A stretch of 42,634 bases of DNA, from assembly GCA_937996605.1 (NCBI GenBank), contig CALKVB010000390.1, forward strand, positions 1 through 42,634, written 5' to 3'. Origin of the DNA: an uncultured Oxalobacteraceae bacterium. GTDB taxonomy: Bacteria > Pseudomonadota > Gammaproteobacteria > Burkholderiales > Burkholderiaceae_D. Under the pieces are notes generated by a model that saw only the letters and a program-made list of their open reading frames with translations, made no database searches and had not been told where the DNA came from. Positions 9,786 to 17,610 of this stretch are shown in pieces. Both the position numbers and the translations under genes were made by a program. Position 1 is the first letter of the stretch. Each line of letters begins with the position of its first letter.

Positions 9786-9820
9786 TGATCGAGAGGCAGT
9801 AATGCTCAGTGCCTCGATCA
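9786..9820. terminator. stem-loop between convergent genes
   Basis: Strong inverted repeat: TGATCGAGAGGCA (9786-9798) and TGCCTCGATCA (9810-9820) pair over 11 bp with a 2-nt bulge. It is placed between the protease stop (9684) and the end of the four-gene acyltransferase operon (9828). The position suits a bidirectional terminator, although no long T-run follows on either strand. Confidence 0.5.
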
Positions 9821-9827
9821 CGAAGAG

Positions 9828-10994
9828 CTAGCGACTGGAATTATTTCCGTTCAAGAATTTTCCTAATAGACGCTGACGCACCAACAGATGGTAGCTTAAA
9901 AACGCGATGCTCAAGGTCGCGCCGATCGAGAGGCTTAGTTTTACAACCCAAGGCCAATTCATATCCATCAATGGAATTTGGATGGCGAAAATCAACGGTA
10001 AGTGAATCAAGTAAACCCAATAAGAGGCATCGGCAATATAACGCAGAATACCATGATGCACATCGAGCCAACGTCGACCAAAGATGATGCACACCAGAGT
10101 CATCCAATACCCAATATAAGCTTGCAAAAAGGCCAGAATCGCTTGCGAAAATAGATCTGACTTAGCCATGCCACCGACGTATAGGAAATAAGCAAAAAAG
10201 GCATACACCAATAGCGAGATCAGCAGCATTTTCGGTGCGTAGGGACTAAGTTGATCTAGCCAACAGGTTTGATGAAATAGACGAAATCCGATAAGAAAAT
10301 AGCTTCCATAAAACAACAGCGCCCACCATTGCGGAAAGAAACTTTCGGGCGCTGGAAAAGGTGCTGGCACACCAAACAGTGCCAGCATGAGAAGCAATGG
10401 TGTGAAGCAGATCCCCTTCATCGATGTGAACGCCTCTAGCCACGACTCAAGCCAGCTGAGATGTCGACGCCATTCCAATGTGGATGCCACCCAAACGAGG
10501 ATACAAAAACACATCACATAGGCTAAAAACCACAGGTGTGCGAGTGTAGGTGGCGCAGACGGTGCTTGCGGATTGGCTAACCAAGGCTTAATGATTTGGA
10601 GCAAGGGAGATAAGTTCTCCACTCTGACAATCGCCATGCGAATCAAGCAGCTCATCGAAACATAGACGACGGGCCAAAACACAAGCAAGGGCAAGACGAT
10701 GCGCATTAAACGATTTTTTAGCATCGCTCCCATGCCTCGCTTTTGCACCAGCATTGCGGCAAAAAAACCCGTCACCACAAAAAACAAGGGCATACGAAAT
10801 AGATGAAAGAACCAGACAAAGGCATCGACCGTCAGCGAGTTCTCACGGTCAGCCGTGGGCCAAACAGGATGTGCTAAGACGCTAAAGGCAAGCGCGGCAT
10901 GAAACAGCACACCAGCTAACATCGCGATCGCGCGCAGATTGTCCATGTAGTGAAAGCGCATGTTCGCTTCTGGCATCTGCGCGCTTGTATTCAT
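9828..10994 (-). CDS. acyltransferase-3 family membrane protein
   Basis: 388 residues, about ten hydrophobic segments, the usual size for PF01757 integral-membrane acyltransferases. The N-terminal signature 'FHYMDNLRAIAMLAGVLFHAAL' carries the family's conserved arginine and H32, and 'RMPLFFVVTGFFAAML' is the second conserved block. Family members move acetyl or other acyl groups onto sugars, glucans, lipids or peptides at the inner membrane; this subgroup resembles MdoC-like proteins, but the acceptor is not predictable. The start codon overlaps the permease stop as ATGA, so it is the last gene of the GntR-ABC operon and probably translationally coupled. A plausible link is modification of an envelope compound that the ABC pump handles; that is inference. 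Confidence 0.9.
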   Translation of the reverse strand: MNTSAQMPEANMRFHYMDNLRAIAMLAGVLFHAALAFSVLAHPVWPTADRENSLTVDAFVWFFHLFRMPLFFVVTGFFAAMLVQKRGMGAMLKNRLMRIVLPLLVFWPVVYVSMSCLIRMAIVRVENLSPLLQIIKPWLANPQAPSAPPTLAHLWFLAYVMCFCILVWVASTLEWRRHLSWLESWLEAFTSMKGICFTPLLLMLALFGVPAPFPAPESFFPQWWALLFYGSYFLIGFRLFHQTCWLDQLSPYAPKMLLISLLVYAFFAYFLYVGGMAKSDLFSQAILAFLQAYIGYWMTLVCIIFGRRWLDVHHGILRYIADASYWVYLIHLPLIFAIQIPLMDMNWPWVVKLSLSIGATLSIAFLSYHLLVRQRLLGKFLNGNNSSR

Positions 10995-11710
10995 AAGAAA
11001 GAATCCTTGCGGCGATAAAAGTTGCGCGCAAACGCGAGTGCCAGCAGCATGACGCTGATTTCCAACGCAAAAATCACCAAAGCTTCTGGGCTCAATGCGA
11101 TGTCATTCGATTGGATCTTCCTGCCGATGCTGTCGATGGTGCCAATAAAGACCATGAACGGCCCAACGAAAGTTGAGACCGCAATTTGCACGAAGATATT
11201 CCATCCCTCTGATTCCAACACCAATGCTGCGCTCAGCGAAATAAAAAAGTTCGTGGCTAGAAAACCGTAAATCAAGAATGACCAAATCAAGATACCGTCT
11301 GGCAAAGGCGTGAACAACACCAAGAAGGCAGTCCCCGCCAATACGATAGAGAAAGGTACGAGATACAGCACCAAATTCGCTAAGACTTTACTCCAAAAGA
11401 AGGTCATTGGCGTCAAGGGCAAGCTCATCATGAAAGACAAGGTGTGTTCCCTACGTTCATTCAAAAGTGAGCTCTGAATCGCAAACCCGCCGACACAAAT
11501 CAAGAGCACCAGCAAAATCATACCGCCAGCATAGAATGCCCAGGTCTTCGCCATGCCGATGAGGGTTAAACCAATCAGTAACCCAATCACGTAGGCAGCA
11601 AACTGTTTTTGATACATGTGAAACTCTTTGAGTATCAGCCTTTTGACCATCTGCCTTGTTTGCTGCGTTTCGCTCACGTTGTGTTGATGGTGTTGAATTG
11701 ATGTGCTCAT
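10991..11710 (-). CDS. ABC-2 type transporter permease
   Basis: 239 residues with about six membrane segments: starting near residue 38 ('AAYVIGLLIGLTLIG'), 62-80, 108-135, 143-170, 175-195 and 212-230. The short cytoplasmic motif 'SLLNERREHTLSFMMSLPLTPMTFFWSKVLANL' between helices 2 and 3 is the coupling region typical of ABC-2 permeases such as bacitracin/YtrC-type exporters. It pairs with the ATPase encoded immediately upstream (ATGA overlap), and its own stop overlaps the start of the acyltransferase. It should form a homodimer with two copies of that ATPase in the inner membrane. Likely export of, or defence against, a membrane-active compound; substrate unknown. Confidence 0.9.
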   Translation of the reverse strand: MSTSIQHHQHNVSETQQTRQMVKRLILKEFHMYQKQFAAYVIGLLIGLTLIGMAKTWAFYAGGMILLVLLICVGGFAIQSSLLNERREHTLSFMMSLPLTPMTFFWSKVLANLVLYLVPFSIVLAGTAFLVLFTPLPDGILIWSFLIYGFLATNFFISLSAALVLESEGWNIFVQIAVSTFVGPFMVFIGTIDSIGRKIQSNDIALSPEALVIFALEISVMLLALAFARNFYRRKDSFL

Positions 11711-12603
11711 GATTTATCTCCCGCACGAACACTGGTCACGAAAATATCTTCTAGGTTCATGGGCTCGACGGCCTTCACTGTCAGATTCATTTGTGCCAAA
11801 CGCGTTTCGAATACATCACCCGCATTGCGCACTTTCAGTTCAATGATGGAGCCGTTATTGCGCGCACTGATGACTTCAGGGATGTCTTTCAAGCCATCTT
11901 GCCAAGGTCCATGACAAATAATGCGGCGCCAACTCGATAAGAAGCTTTCTTTATCTTCGGATGCGACAAGCTTGCCTTTGTGAATGAAACTTATGGAATC
12001 AGACAGCTGTTCCACATCGACCGTGTTATGCGAAGAGAACAAGACACTGCGCGACTCGTCTCGCAAGACATCAGCCAAGGCCTCCAAGACTTCAGCCCGC
12101 GCAACGGGGTCTAAACCTGTGGTCGGCTCATCGAGCAGTAGAAGTTTGGGGCGACGCGCCAAAATCAACAGCAAAGCGGCTTTCACTCTTTGTCCATGCG
12201 AGAAACCACCTAGCTTTTGTTGCGACTTCAAATCAAATCGCTGCAGCAGTTGCGCGGCATAAGTTTCGTCCCACTCCGGGAAAATGCCCTGAATAAAATC
12301 CATATGCCAACGCAAGGTCTGCGTTTTGTATAAGCGCATATCCTCTGAGGCGTACCCAACTTCACGCTTTGCTGCCACCTGCGCCTCGGGTAAGCGATGA
12401 CCACACACATCGACCTCACCAGCATCGGCGCGTATCAATCCCATCAAGATACGCATGATGGTCGATTTGCCGGCACCATTGGCTCCAACCAAACCCATAA
12501 TCTGCCCAGTGGGCAATTCGAGATCGAGCGGATGCAGCTTGAAGTCAGCGTAGGTTTTCTCAACGCCACGCAAGGAAATAGCAAGATCGGTTGGCACGTT
12601 CAT
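11707..12603 (-). CDS. ABC transporter ATP-binding protein
   Basis: 298 residues. Walker A 'GANGAGKST' at 40-48, Q-loop region around 84-90 ('YASEDMRLYK', with E-D in place of the usual glutamine), signature 'FSHGQ' at 134-138 (a variant of LSGGQ), Walker B 'LLLLDEP' at 154-160, D-loop 'GLDP', H-loop H192. About 90 residues follow the nucleotide-binding domain, as in YtrB/BcrA-type exporters. The variant signature (H in place of the first G) is also seen in YtrB-like subfamilies. ATGA overlaps exist with the regulator upstream and the permease downstream. It energises the permease encoded next to it. Confidence 0.93.
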   Translation of the reverse strand: MNVPTDLAISLRGVEKTYADFKLHPLDLELPTGQIMGLVGANGAGKSTIMRILMGLIRADAGEVDVCGHRLPEAQVAAKREVGYASEDMRLYKTQTLRWHMDFIQGIFPEWDETYAAQLLQRFDLKSQQKLGGFSHGQRVKAALLLILARRPKLLLLDEPTTGLDPVARAEVLEALADVLRDESRSVLFSSHNTVDVEQLSDSISFIHKGKLVASEDKESFLSSWRRIICHGPWQDGLKDIPEVISARNNGSIIELKVRNAGDVFETRLAQMNLTVKAVEPMNLEDIFVTSVRAGDKS

Positions 12604-13058
12604 TTGAGCGTCCTTGTTAGCGAAGCCTTGGTGCTGTTTTTGGAATGATCCGCTTTCGTGTTGGAAGCTTCGTTTGAAGAATTCGCCGCCATCGCAAGAC
12701 CGACATGTTCAACGACTTCTTTTTTACCCATTCCCAGTTTCTGGGCCGCTCCGACCATACCCATCAGATGCATATCGAATTCTTCGCGAAAGCGCTGTTT
12801 AGCCAAATCTTGATTCTCGGCGACAAACGAGCCTTTGCCCTGCCGAGTCACTATCACACCTGCACGTTCAAGTTCGAGATAGGCGCGCTTCACCGTGATC
12901 ACACTCACGCTACTTGCGCTGGCTAATTCACGAATGGAAGGTAAAGATTGACCCGGCCGCCAATCACCGGCCATCACTTTGGTCGTGATCTGTTCCATGA
13001 TCTGTTCGTACATCGGCGTACTGTCGTGATTGGAGAGGAAAAGTTTATCCGTTGTCAT
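12600..13058 (-). CDS. GntR-family regulator, YtrA subfamily
   Basis: 152 residues from the ATG at 13058; a TTG nine bases further upstream is in frame but lies too close to the AGGG site. The N-terminal winged helix-turn-helix (about residues 5-75) has the GntR signature 'PMYEQIMEQITTKVMAGDWRPGQSLPSIRELA...VSVITVKRAYLELERAGVI'. The short C-terminal tail (about 70 residues, helical) rather than a large ligand domain places it with YtrA-type repressors, which usually control an ABC transporter in the same operon. That is the arrangement here: its stop overlaps the ATPase start as ATGA. Probably an autorepressor released by cell-envelope stress or an antibiotic; inference from the family. Confidence 0.92.
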   Translation of the reverse strand: MTTDKLFLSNHDSTPMYEQIMEQITTKVMAGDWRPGQSLPSIRELASASSVSVITVKRAYLELERAGVIVTRQGKGSFVAENQDLAKQRFREEFDMHLMGMVGAAQKLGMGKKEVVEHVGLAMAANSSNEASNTKADHSKNSTKASLTRTLK

Positions 13059-13102
13059 TATTTGCAACCCTATTGAAGTTCCGTGCTTAACTGATCATAT
13101 TA

Positions 13103-13130
13103 AGTATATACAGATAAATACAGGAGTCAA
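13103..13130 (-). promoter_or_regulatory. promoter of the GntR-ABC operon with possible operator
   Basis: Read on the minus strand: -35 TTGACT (13125-13130), 16-bp spacer, -10 TATACT (13103-13108), about 45 bp upstream of the regulator's ATG. A perfect 8-bp palindrome GTATATAC (13104-13111) overlaps the -10 and is a good candidate for part of the operator of the YtrA-type repressor. The spacer is AT-rich with repeated TGTAT steps. Confidence 0.6.
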
Positions 13131-13216
13131 GGCTTTATTGCACTTGCTGATTGGACGGTGCTGAGTCCCAAGCAAGAAATGACCGATGGAATGCTTTGTA
13201 GCTCAGTAGCTTAGTA

Positions 13217-13244
13217 CGTGCGATTAGCAAAGCGTAATCGCACG
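13217..13244. repeat. palindromic REP-like element, GTGCGATTA type
   Basis: Perfect 10-bp inverted repeat CGTGCGATTA / TAATCGCACG around an 8-nt loop GCAAAGCG. A related sequence lies at 32008-32033 and again in the duplicated block at 38418-38443 (TACGATTACG...CTAATCGCAC), and a half-copy (ATGCGTACGATTAC) at about 13352-13365. It resembles the REP palindromes seen in many proteobacterial genomes. Confidence 0.7.
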
Positions 13245-13379
13245 CATGAATTGAAGTTCTATAGATTCGAGACCAAGCAAAATTCAAAGCGCGCGACAAA
13301 ATGTGGCGCTTGTTTTGGAATAGGTATGAGAGATGGAGATCAACGGCTTACATGCGTACGATTACAAAACACTGAAAGG

Positions 13380-13425
13380 CACCCATCTTTAAAAGCAAGA
13401 GAAGACTTGTTTTTTGAAGTGGGTG
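13380..13425. repeat. CACCCAT...GGGTG intergenic palindrome, copy 1
   Basis: Imperfect inverted repeat starting CACCCATCTTTAAAAGCAAG and ending TTTTTTGAAGTGGGTG. It lies just past the 3' end of the leftward beta-lactamase gene (stop at 13448), where it could act as a terminator. One of about ten related elements in the window. Confidence 0.75.
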
Positions 13426-13447
13426 TGCTCTCAAGTTAACTCCAGAT

Positions 13448-14407
13448 TTACTCGCTGAGCTTGAACTGACGCGCGTGTTCTTTGAGCAGCTCTTCAGTCA
13501 GTCGAGCAATTTCAGCAATGACAGCATTGCGCCCCTCAGAAGTACCACTCGCGCCGGTATAAAATACAGCGATGGTGAACGGTTTCAAACCTCGTGGAAA
13601 GACCACTGCGACATCGTTTGTTGCGCCATTGGGACCAGTACCTGTTTTATCGCCGATCAGCCAATTTTTATCAAAGCCAGCTTTGAGGCGAGTGTCGCCT
13701 GTGGTATTACCAAACATCCAGGCTTTCAATTGTTCTCTCGATGTTGAGCTCAGTGCATTGCCCGTCAATAAGCGCTGCAAGGTGCTAGCCATCGCATAGG
13801 GCGAACTGGTATCGCGTTCATCGCCCTCAAGATTACTATTAAGCGATGGTTCATTACGATCTAAACGGGTGGTTTGATCACCGATACTGCGCAAGAACGC
13901 GGTGAGTTGGTGAGGGCCTCCGATCGCATCGAGAAGTAAATTCGCTGCAGTATTATCGCTATACTGAATCGATGCTTCATTCAAGGCGGCGATGCTCATG
14001 CCACCCGCTTGCAGGTTGTCTTTTGTGATGGGCGCGTAGTCGAGTAGGTCACTCTCTTTATACGAAATCACGCGCGCCAATGATTCTCGATTGGCATCAA
14101 CTCGTGCCAAAATGGCTGCGCCCAATAAGGCCTTAAACGTACTGCACATAGCAAAGCGTTCGTTTTCTCGTACCGCAAGCAATCGTTGACCTTGTAGTGA
14201 AGTCACCGCCACACCAATCCGGCCGCCATATTGTTTTTCAAGAGCCCTTACTTTTGTAAGAAATTCTTGATTCGCCACTTTCACCGAAGCTACATGTGTC
14301 TGCGCCTGTGCAGACGACAACGGTGCCAGTGGCATCAGTGCCGAAAAAATTAAGACGCCACCACTTAATGTGCTGGAAATTCTTGAAAATAGGGGGGGAT
14401 AATTCAT
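13448..14407 (-). CDS. class A beta-lactamase
   Basis: 319 residues with a signal peptide (cut near residue 36, 'AQAQ'). All class A active-site motifs are present: S89-T-F-K92 (Ambler S70-x-x-K73), S150-D-N152 (SDN loop), E186-P-S-L-N190 (E166/N170 of the omega loop) and K254-T-G256 (KTG). C88 (Ambler 69) precedes the catalytic serine, as in CTX-M and several environmental enzymes; there is no cysteine just after KTG, so the disulfide of KPC/NMC-type carbapenemases is absent. AGGA lies 6 nt before the ATG. It should hydrolyse beta-lactams in the periplasm. No adjacent AmpR-type LysR gene, so expression is probably constitutive. Likely a resident chromosomal gene, since nothing mobile flanks it. 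Confidence 0.95.
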   Translation of the reverse strand: MNYPPLFSRISSTLSGGVLIFSALMPLAPLSSAQAQTHVASVKVANQEFLTKVRALEKQYGGRIGVAVTSLQGQRLLAVRENERFAMCSTFKALLGAAILARVDANRESLARVISYKESDLLDYAPITKDNLQAGGMSIAALNEASIQYSDNTAANLLLDAIGGPHQLTAFLRSIGDQTTRLDRNEPSLNSNLEGDERDTSSPYAMASTLQRLLTGNALSSTSREQLKAWMFGNTTGDTRLKAGFDKNWLIGDKTGTGPNGATNDVAVVFPRGLKPFTIAVFYTGASGTSEGRNAVIAEIARLTEELLKEHARQFKLSE

Positions 14408-15321
14408 GACATCCTTTGTTTCAAAAGCTCAAAAAGCTTAATGGAGCGCCATCTTAAATGAAGCTAAAAAAATTAGCGAGAACTCAACTCGCTTTCATCG
14501 CCATTTTCATATAGACCTATACTAATCTCGAAGATAAATGGGCTTACAAAGCAGGAATTTCACCTTTTGCGCAAATAATTACAATCGGGAGTTGCTAAGC
14601 CCAAAGTCTCAAAATTAAAGCGAATTGTTTGCGGCAACAACACCCCGCCTCAGGTGCGAATTTGTATCGCGATTGCATATTGAGAGGCAGACGGCCAAAT
14701 CTCAACGCAGGAAAAACTTTGTTCCTTGAATTGGGTGTCAGGTTGATTCCTCAGCGTCCTTAAAATCGTTCTTTAACCCACAAGAAAACACGATTGCTGT
14801 GAAAAACTTGCTAGTGTCTACACAATCGTTTTTTTAAAGCGTGGCTTCGGTTCAATTTAAATGATTGTTACCTTGCAAGACAATTTAATAATGACTTACT
14901 TTTTTTACAGTGCGTGTATTTTGAACGATCAGTCCTAAGTCGTTATTCTCTCACCGCCTATCCGACAATACCCATGACAATACCCATGACAATACCCAAC
15001 AAAAATCATAGCTAGTTCAGCACGCTCAATGTGTCTGTTTATTGCGATATTTCACATTTCTTAAGACGTTATAGGTTTAAGATAGAGTAGATCCATTCAG
15101 CATATACTCATTCTTGCACTATTCGAATTAACGAGTGTTACTCAACAATTCAATGAAGTGGTGGGCTAGATTTTTTAAGTAAATGCTATAAGTACTCAAG
15201 GTATTCATAAATTATTTTGAAGTTATCGTCGTAAGCGAGATAAATTCGAAAACCCGTTTTGTAGTTCGTGCGCTTGAAATGCAACATCAACAATGGATAC
15301 GAATACACGGTCTGGAGATGT
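14408..15321. other. intergenic, about 910 bp, with short repeats
   Basis: Separates the leftward beta-lactamase from the rightward cyclase and should contain both promoters. It holds a degenerate copy of the CACCCAT-type palindrome (14695-14739; only the right arm TTGAATTGGGTGTC is well kept) and a 12-bp tandem repeat (14964-14999). The rest is AT-rich. No protein-coding frame with a ribosome site and no RNA gene was recognised. Confidence 0.5.
14964..14999. repeat. 12-bp tandem repeat, 3 units
   Basis: Three head-to-tail copies of GACAATACCCAT (the third ends in AA instead of AT). Non-coding, about 320 bp upstream of the GGDEF gene. The copy number could vary by slippage. Confidence 0.85.
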
Positions 15322-16776
15322 ATGAACCAACAAATGCTCTCGCTGGCGAATTTTACAGAAGATAATCTACGCGCCATACTTCAAGCACTGCCCGCACTGA
15401 TCTGGCTGAAAAATGCCGATGGCGTTTATCTTGCCTGTAACCAGAGATTCGAACAATTTTTTGGTGCATTGGAAAGAGACATCATAGGTCGTACCGACTA
15501 TGATTTTGTCAGCAAAGAACTGGCAGATTCTTTCCGTGCCAACGATCTGCTCGCAATGCAAAAAGGCGGCCTGCACATCAACGAAGAGTGGATTAGCTAT
15601 GCCAATGATGGACACCGCGAACTAGTCGAAACCAGTAAAACACCTTTACACAATGCCGACGGCAAGCTGATCGGTATTTTAGGTATTTCGCATGACATCA
15701 CCAAACGTAAACAACTAGAGAAATACGAAAAATTTCGCAGCTCCACCTTAGAATTACTGGCAAAAAATATTCCTCTACCCAGCGTTTTAGAAGCTATCGT
15801 GCGCGGCGTTGAGCTGCTGCATTCCAACTTCATGTGTAGCATTTTATTGCTCGATAAAGAAGGCAAACATTTGGTCGATGGCGTAGCGCCCAGTTTGCCT
15901 AGCTTTTACAACCAAGCTATCAATGGCGTCGAGATCGGCTTGGGTGTTGGTTCATGTGGATCGGCTGCATTTTTAGGTGAACGGGTGGTGGTCGATGATA
16001 TCGCCAGCCATCCTTATTGGGCACCGTATACAGACCTAGCGGAAAAGGCAGGTTTGGGCTCTTGTTGGTCGCAGCCCATACTCTCGTCAGAGTTGCAAGT
16101 CTTGGGAACCTTCGCCATCTACCACCGAGAAAAAAATGCGCTCGCGGATTTGGATGTCTACATCATAGAGCAATCTGCACAGCTTGCTAGCATTGCGATC
16201 GAACGCAAACGGATAGAATTGAAAATGCAAAATATGGCCTTCCATGATGCGCTCACTGGTCTGCCGAATCGTAGCCTGCTCGACGATAGGCTAGAACAAA
16301 CCAAGGCCGCTTGCCGACGGCACCATCGTTTTGCCGCCGTGTTGTTCATTGACCTCGATAATTTCAAACCACTCAATGATAAACATGGTCACAACGCGGG
16401 CGATTTACTGTTGCAAGAAGTCGCTCAACGCATCGGCCTCTGCGTACGCGAAGTCGATACCGTAGCGCGCTTCGGTGGTGATGAATTTGTGGTGATACTC
16501 AGTGAGCTAGAAAGTGAGCTGACGCAAGCCGAACAACTAGCCTGCAGCATCGCAGAAAAAATACGCACCTCCTTATCCGCGCCCTATCAAATCAATATTT
16601 CAAGCGCGAACCAAAGAACCAGCGTTCAACACCATTGCACCGCAAGTATCGGCGTCGTCCTTTTACGCCACCTGCAAAACAATAACATCGACATCGTCAA
16701 ATTAGCCGATCAAGCGATGTACCAAGCCAAAGCCACAGGCCGCAATAAAATCTGCTTCCTGGACAGCAAACCCTAA
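15322..16776 (+). CDS. diguanylate cyclase with PAS and GAF sensor domains
   Basis: 484 residues from the ATG at 15322, chosen because TGGAGA lies 5-6 nt upstream; the longer frame from 15268 has no ribosome site. Domain order: PAS at about 22-130 ('LPALIWLKNADGVYLACNQRF' to 'GISHDITKRKQ'), GAF at about 150-295 ('LGVGSCGSAAFLGERVVVDDI'), GGDEF at about 305-480. The catalytic GGDEF is intact (385-389), and R376-E-V-D379 just before it is the RxxD inhibitory site, so it should make cyclic di-GMP with product feedback. There is no EAL domain and no membrane helix, so it is a cytoplasmic sensor. PAS and GAF may bind haem, flavin or small ligands; which one is not visible. Confidence 0.95.
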   Translation: MNQQMLSLANFTEDNLRAILQALPALIWLKNADGVYLACNQRFEQFFGALERDIIGRTDYDFVSKELADSFRANDLLAMQKGGLHINEEWISYANDGHRELVETSKTPLHNADGKLIGILGISHDITKRKQLEKYEKFRSSTLELLAKNIPLPSVLEAIVRGVELLHSNFMCSILLLDKEGKHLVDGVAPSLPSFYNQAINGVEIGLGVGSCGSAAFLGERVVVDDIASHPYWAPYTDLAEKAGLGSCWSQPILSSELQVLGTFAIYHREKNALADLDVYIIEQSAQLASIAIERKRIELKMQNMAFHDALTGLPNRSLLDDRLEQTKAACRRHHRFAAVLFIDLDNFKPLNDKHGHNAGDLLLQEVAQRIGLCVREVDTVARFGGDEFVVILSELESELTQAEQLACSIAEKIRTSLSAPYQINISSANQRTSVQHHCTASIGVVLLRHLQNNNIDIVKLADQAMYQAKATGRNKICFLDSKP

Positions 16777-16824
16777 ACTTGTTGCACCAACAAACAATAA
16801 TTTCAAAAGATAACTTCAGAAGAA

Positions 16825-16872
16825 ACCCATTTTTAGAGGCAACCGAGAACTTGCATTTTTGAAGTAGGTGTC
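16825..16872. repeat. CACCCAT...GGGTG intergenic palindrome, copy 2
   Basis: Starts ACCCATTTTTAGAGGCAAC and ends ATTTTTGAAGTAGGTGTC. Same architecture as the copies at 13380, 21099 and 23238. It lies about 50 bp 3' of the diguanylate cyclase gene. Confidence 0.75.
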
Positions 16873-17121
16873 TAAGTCATTCGATAATTTATTGCTTTTT
16901 AGATTGGGTATCTTGTGTGAATTGGGTGTTCACAACGCCTAATTAGGCTCCATTAGTAGCGACCGCATGCAAACGGACATGTACTACGAAGGCGATGAAG
17001 TATGTAAATACAAGATATGGGTGCGTAGCGATCAGCTGAATCCAAGCGATTCTGATACAAATCCATCTTCCGTTTCTTGATCGACAGAGGTGGCTAACAA
17101 AAAGCCTCTGCAATCGCAAAC

Positions 17122-17138
17122 CTTAAGCCAACTTTAAG
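17122..17138 (+). promoter_or_regulatory. CTTAAG-N5-TTTAAG box (PmrA/QseB-type operator)
   Basis: Direct hexamer repeat CTTAAG (17122-17127) and TTTAAG (17133-17138) separated by exactly 5 bp (CCAAC). This matches the PmrA/QseB binding pattern YTTAAG-N5-YTTAAG. It lies 35 bp upstream of the first gene of an operon that itself encodes an OmpR-type regulator and kinase, so autoregulation is the natural reading. The match is seen in the sequence; the binding protein is inferred. Confidence 0.65.
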
Positions 17139-17172
17139 ATTCATACGCCAAGATGTTACACATGGAGGCACT

Positions 17173-17601
17173 ATGAATCAGATCACATTTCTCAATAAGT
17201 TCAGTCGACCGGTATTGCACCGCTCCCTCAGCGTCGCGCTGATGTGCAGCCTCGCAATCTCTGCAACACTACGAGCAGAAACACCGCAGAACATTCTTAA
17301 ACAGTACGAAGCCCAGTCCAAACAGACGGCATCGCCTACGCGTGGACAGGTTCTATTTGCAACCAATCATGGTCGTGAGTGGAGCTGTAGCTCGTGCCAT
17401 GGCAATCCCCCTACCCAAACTGGCAAGCACGCATCGACCGGAAAGAGTATCGCGCCACTAGCACCAGCCTTCAATCCCGAACGTTTCACCGACACCAACA
17501 AAGTCGAGAAATGGCTAAGGCGTAATTGCAACGATGTGATAGGCCGAGAATGTACTAGCGGTGAAAAAGCCGACCTTATCAGCTGGCTAATCAAACTCTA
17601 G
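17173..17601 (+). CDS. SHP-like monohaem c-type cytochrome (DUF1924)
   Basis: 142 residues with a signal peptide (cut near residue 35, 'LRAE'). One haem-attachment motif C72-S-S-C75-H76. Two extra cysteines, C119 and C127, sit in 'RNCNDVIGREC', which could form the disulfide described for the sphaeroides haem protein (SHP) family; SHP is unusual in using an asparagine as the sixth haem ligand, and N118/N120 lie in that stretch. GGAGG is 5 nt before the ATG. SHP-type cytochromes bind oxygen, NO or similar small ligands and are reduced by the diheme cytochrome encoded next to them. First gene of a five-gene operon. Family assignment is fairly firm; the role is unresolved even in the known members. 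Confidence 0.85.
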   Translation: MNQITFLNKFSRPVLHRSLSVALMCSLAISATLRAETPQNILKQYEAQSKQTASPTRGQVLFATNHGREWSCSSCHGNPPTQTGKHASTGKSIAPLAPAFNPERFTDTNKVEKWLRRNCNDVIGRECTSGEKADLISWLIKL

Positions 17602-17610
17602 GAGTTAACG

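Larger units (their letters stand above)
16777..17172. other. intergenic, 396 bp: terminator-like repeat and operon promoter region
   Basis: Contains a copy of the CACCCAT-type palindrome (16825-16872) about 50 bp after the cyclase stop, a further GGGTGT half-repeat near 16905-16930, and the CTTAAG-N5-TTTAAG box before the cytochrome operon. No gene seen. Confidence 0.6.

Noticed and set aside
13198..13250. GTAGCTCAGTAGCTTAGTA resembles a tRNA D-arm and is followed by a stem-loop
   Set aside because: No acceptor stem, T-arm or anticodon arm of the right size follows; the stem-loop is the REP-like palindrome.
13448..14407. Beta-lactamase as a KPC/NMC-type carbapenemase
   Set aside because: C69 is present, but the partner cysteine following K-T-G-T is glycine, so the hallmark disulfide is missing.
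14964..14999. Tandem repeat considered as a CRISPR remnant
   Set aside because: Units of 12 bp with no spacers and no cas genes nearby.
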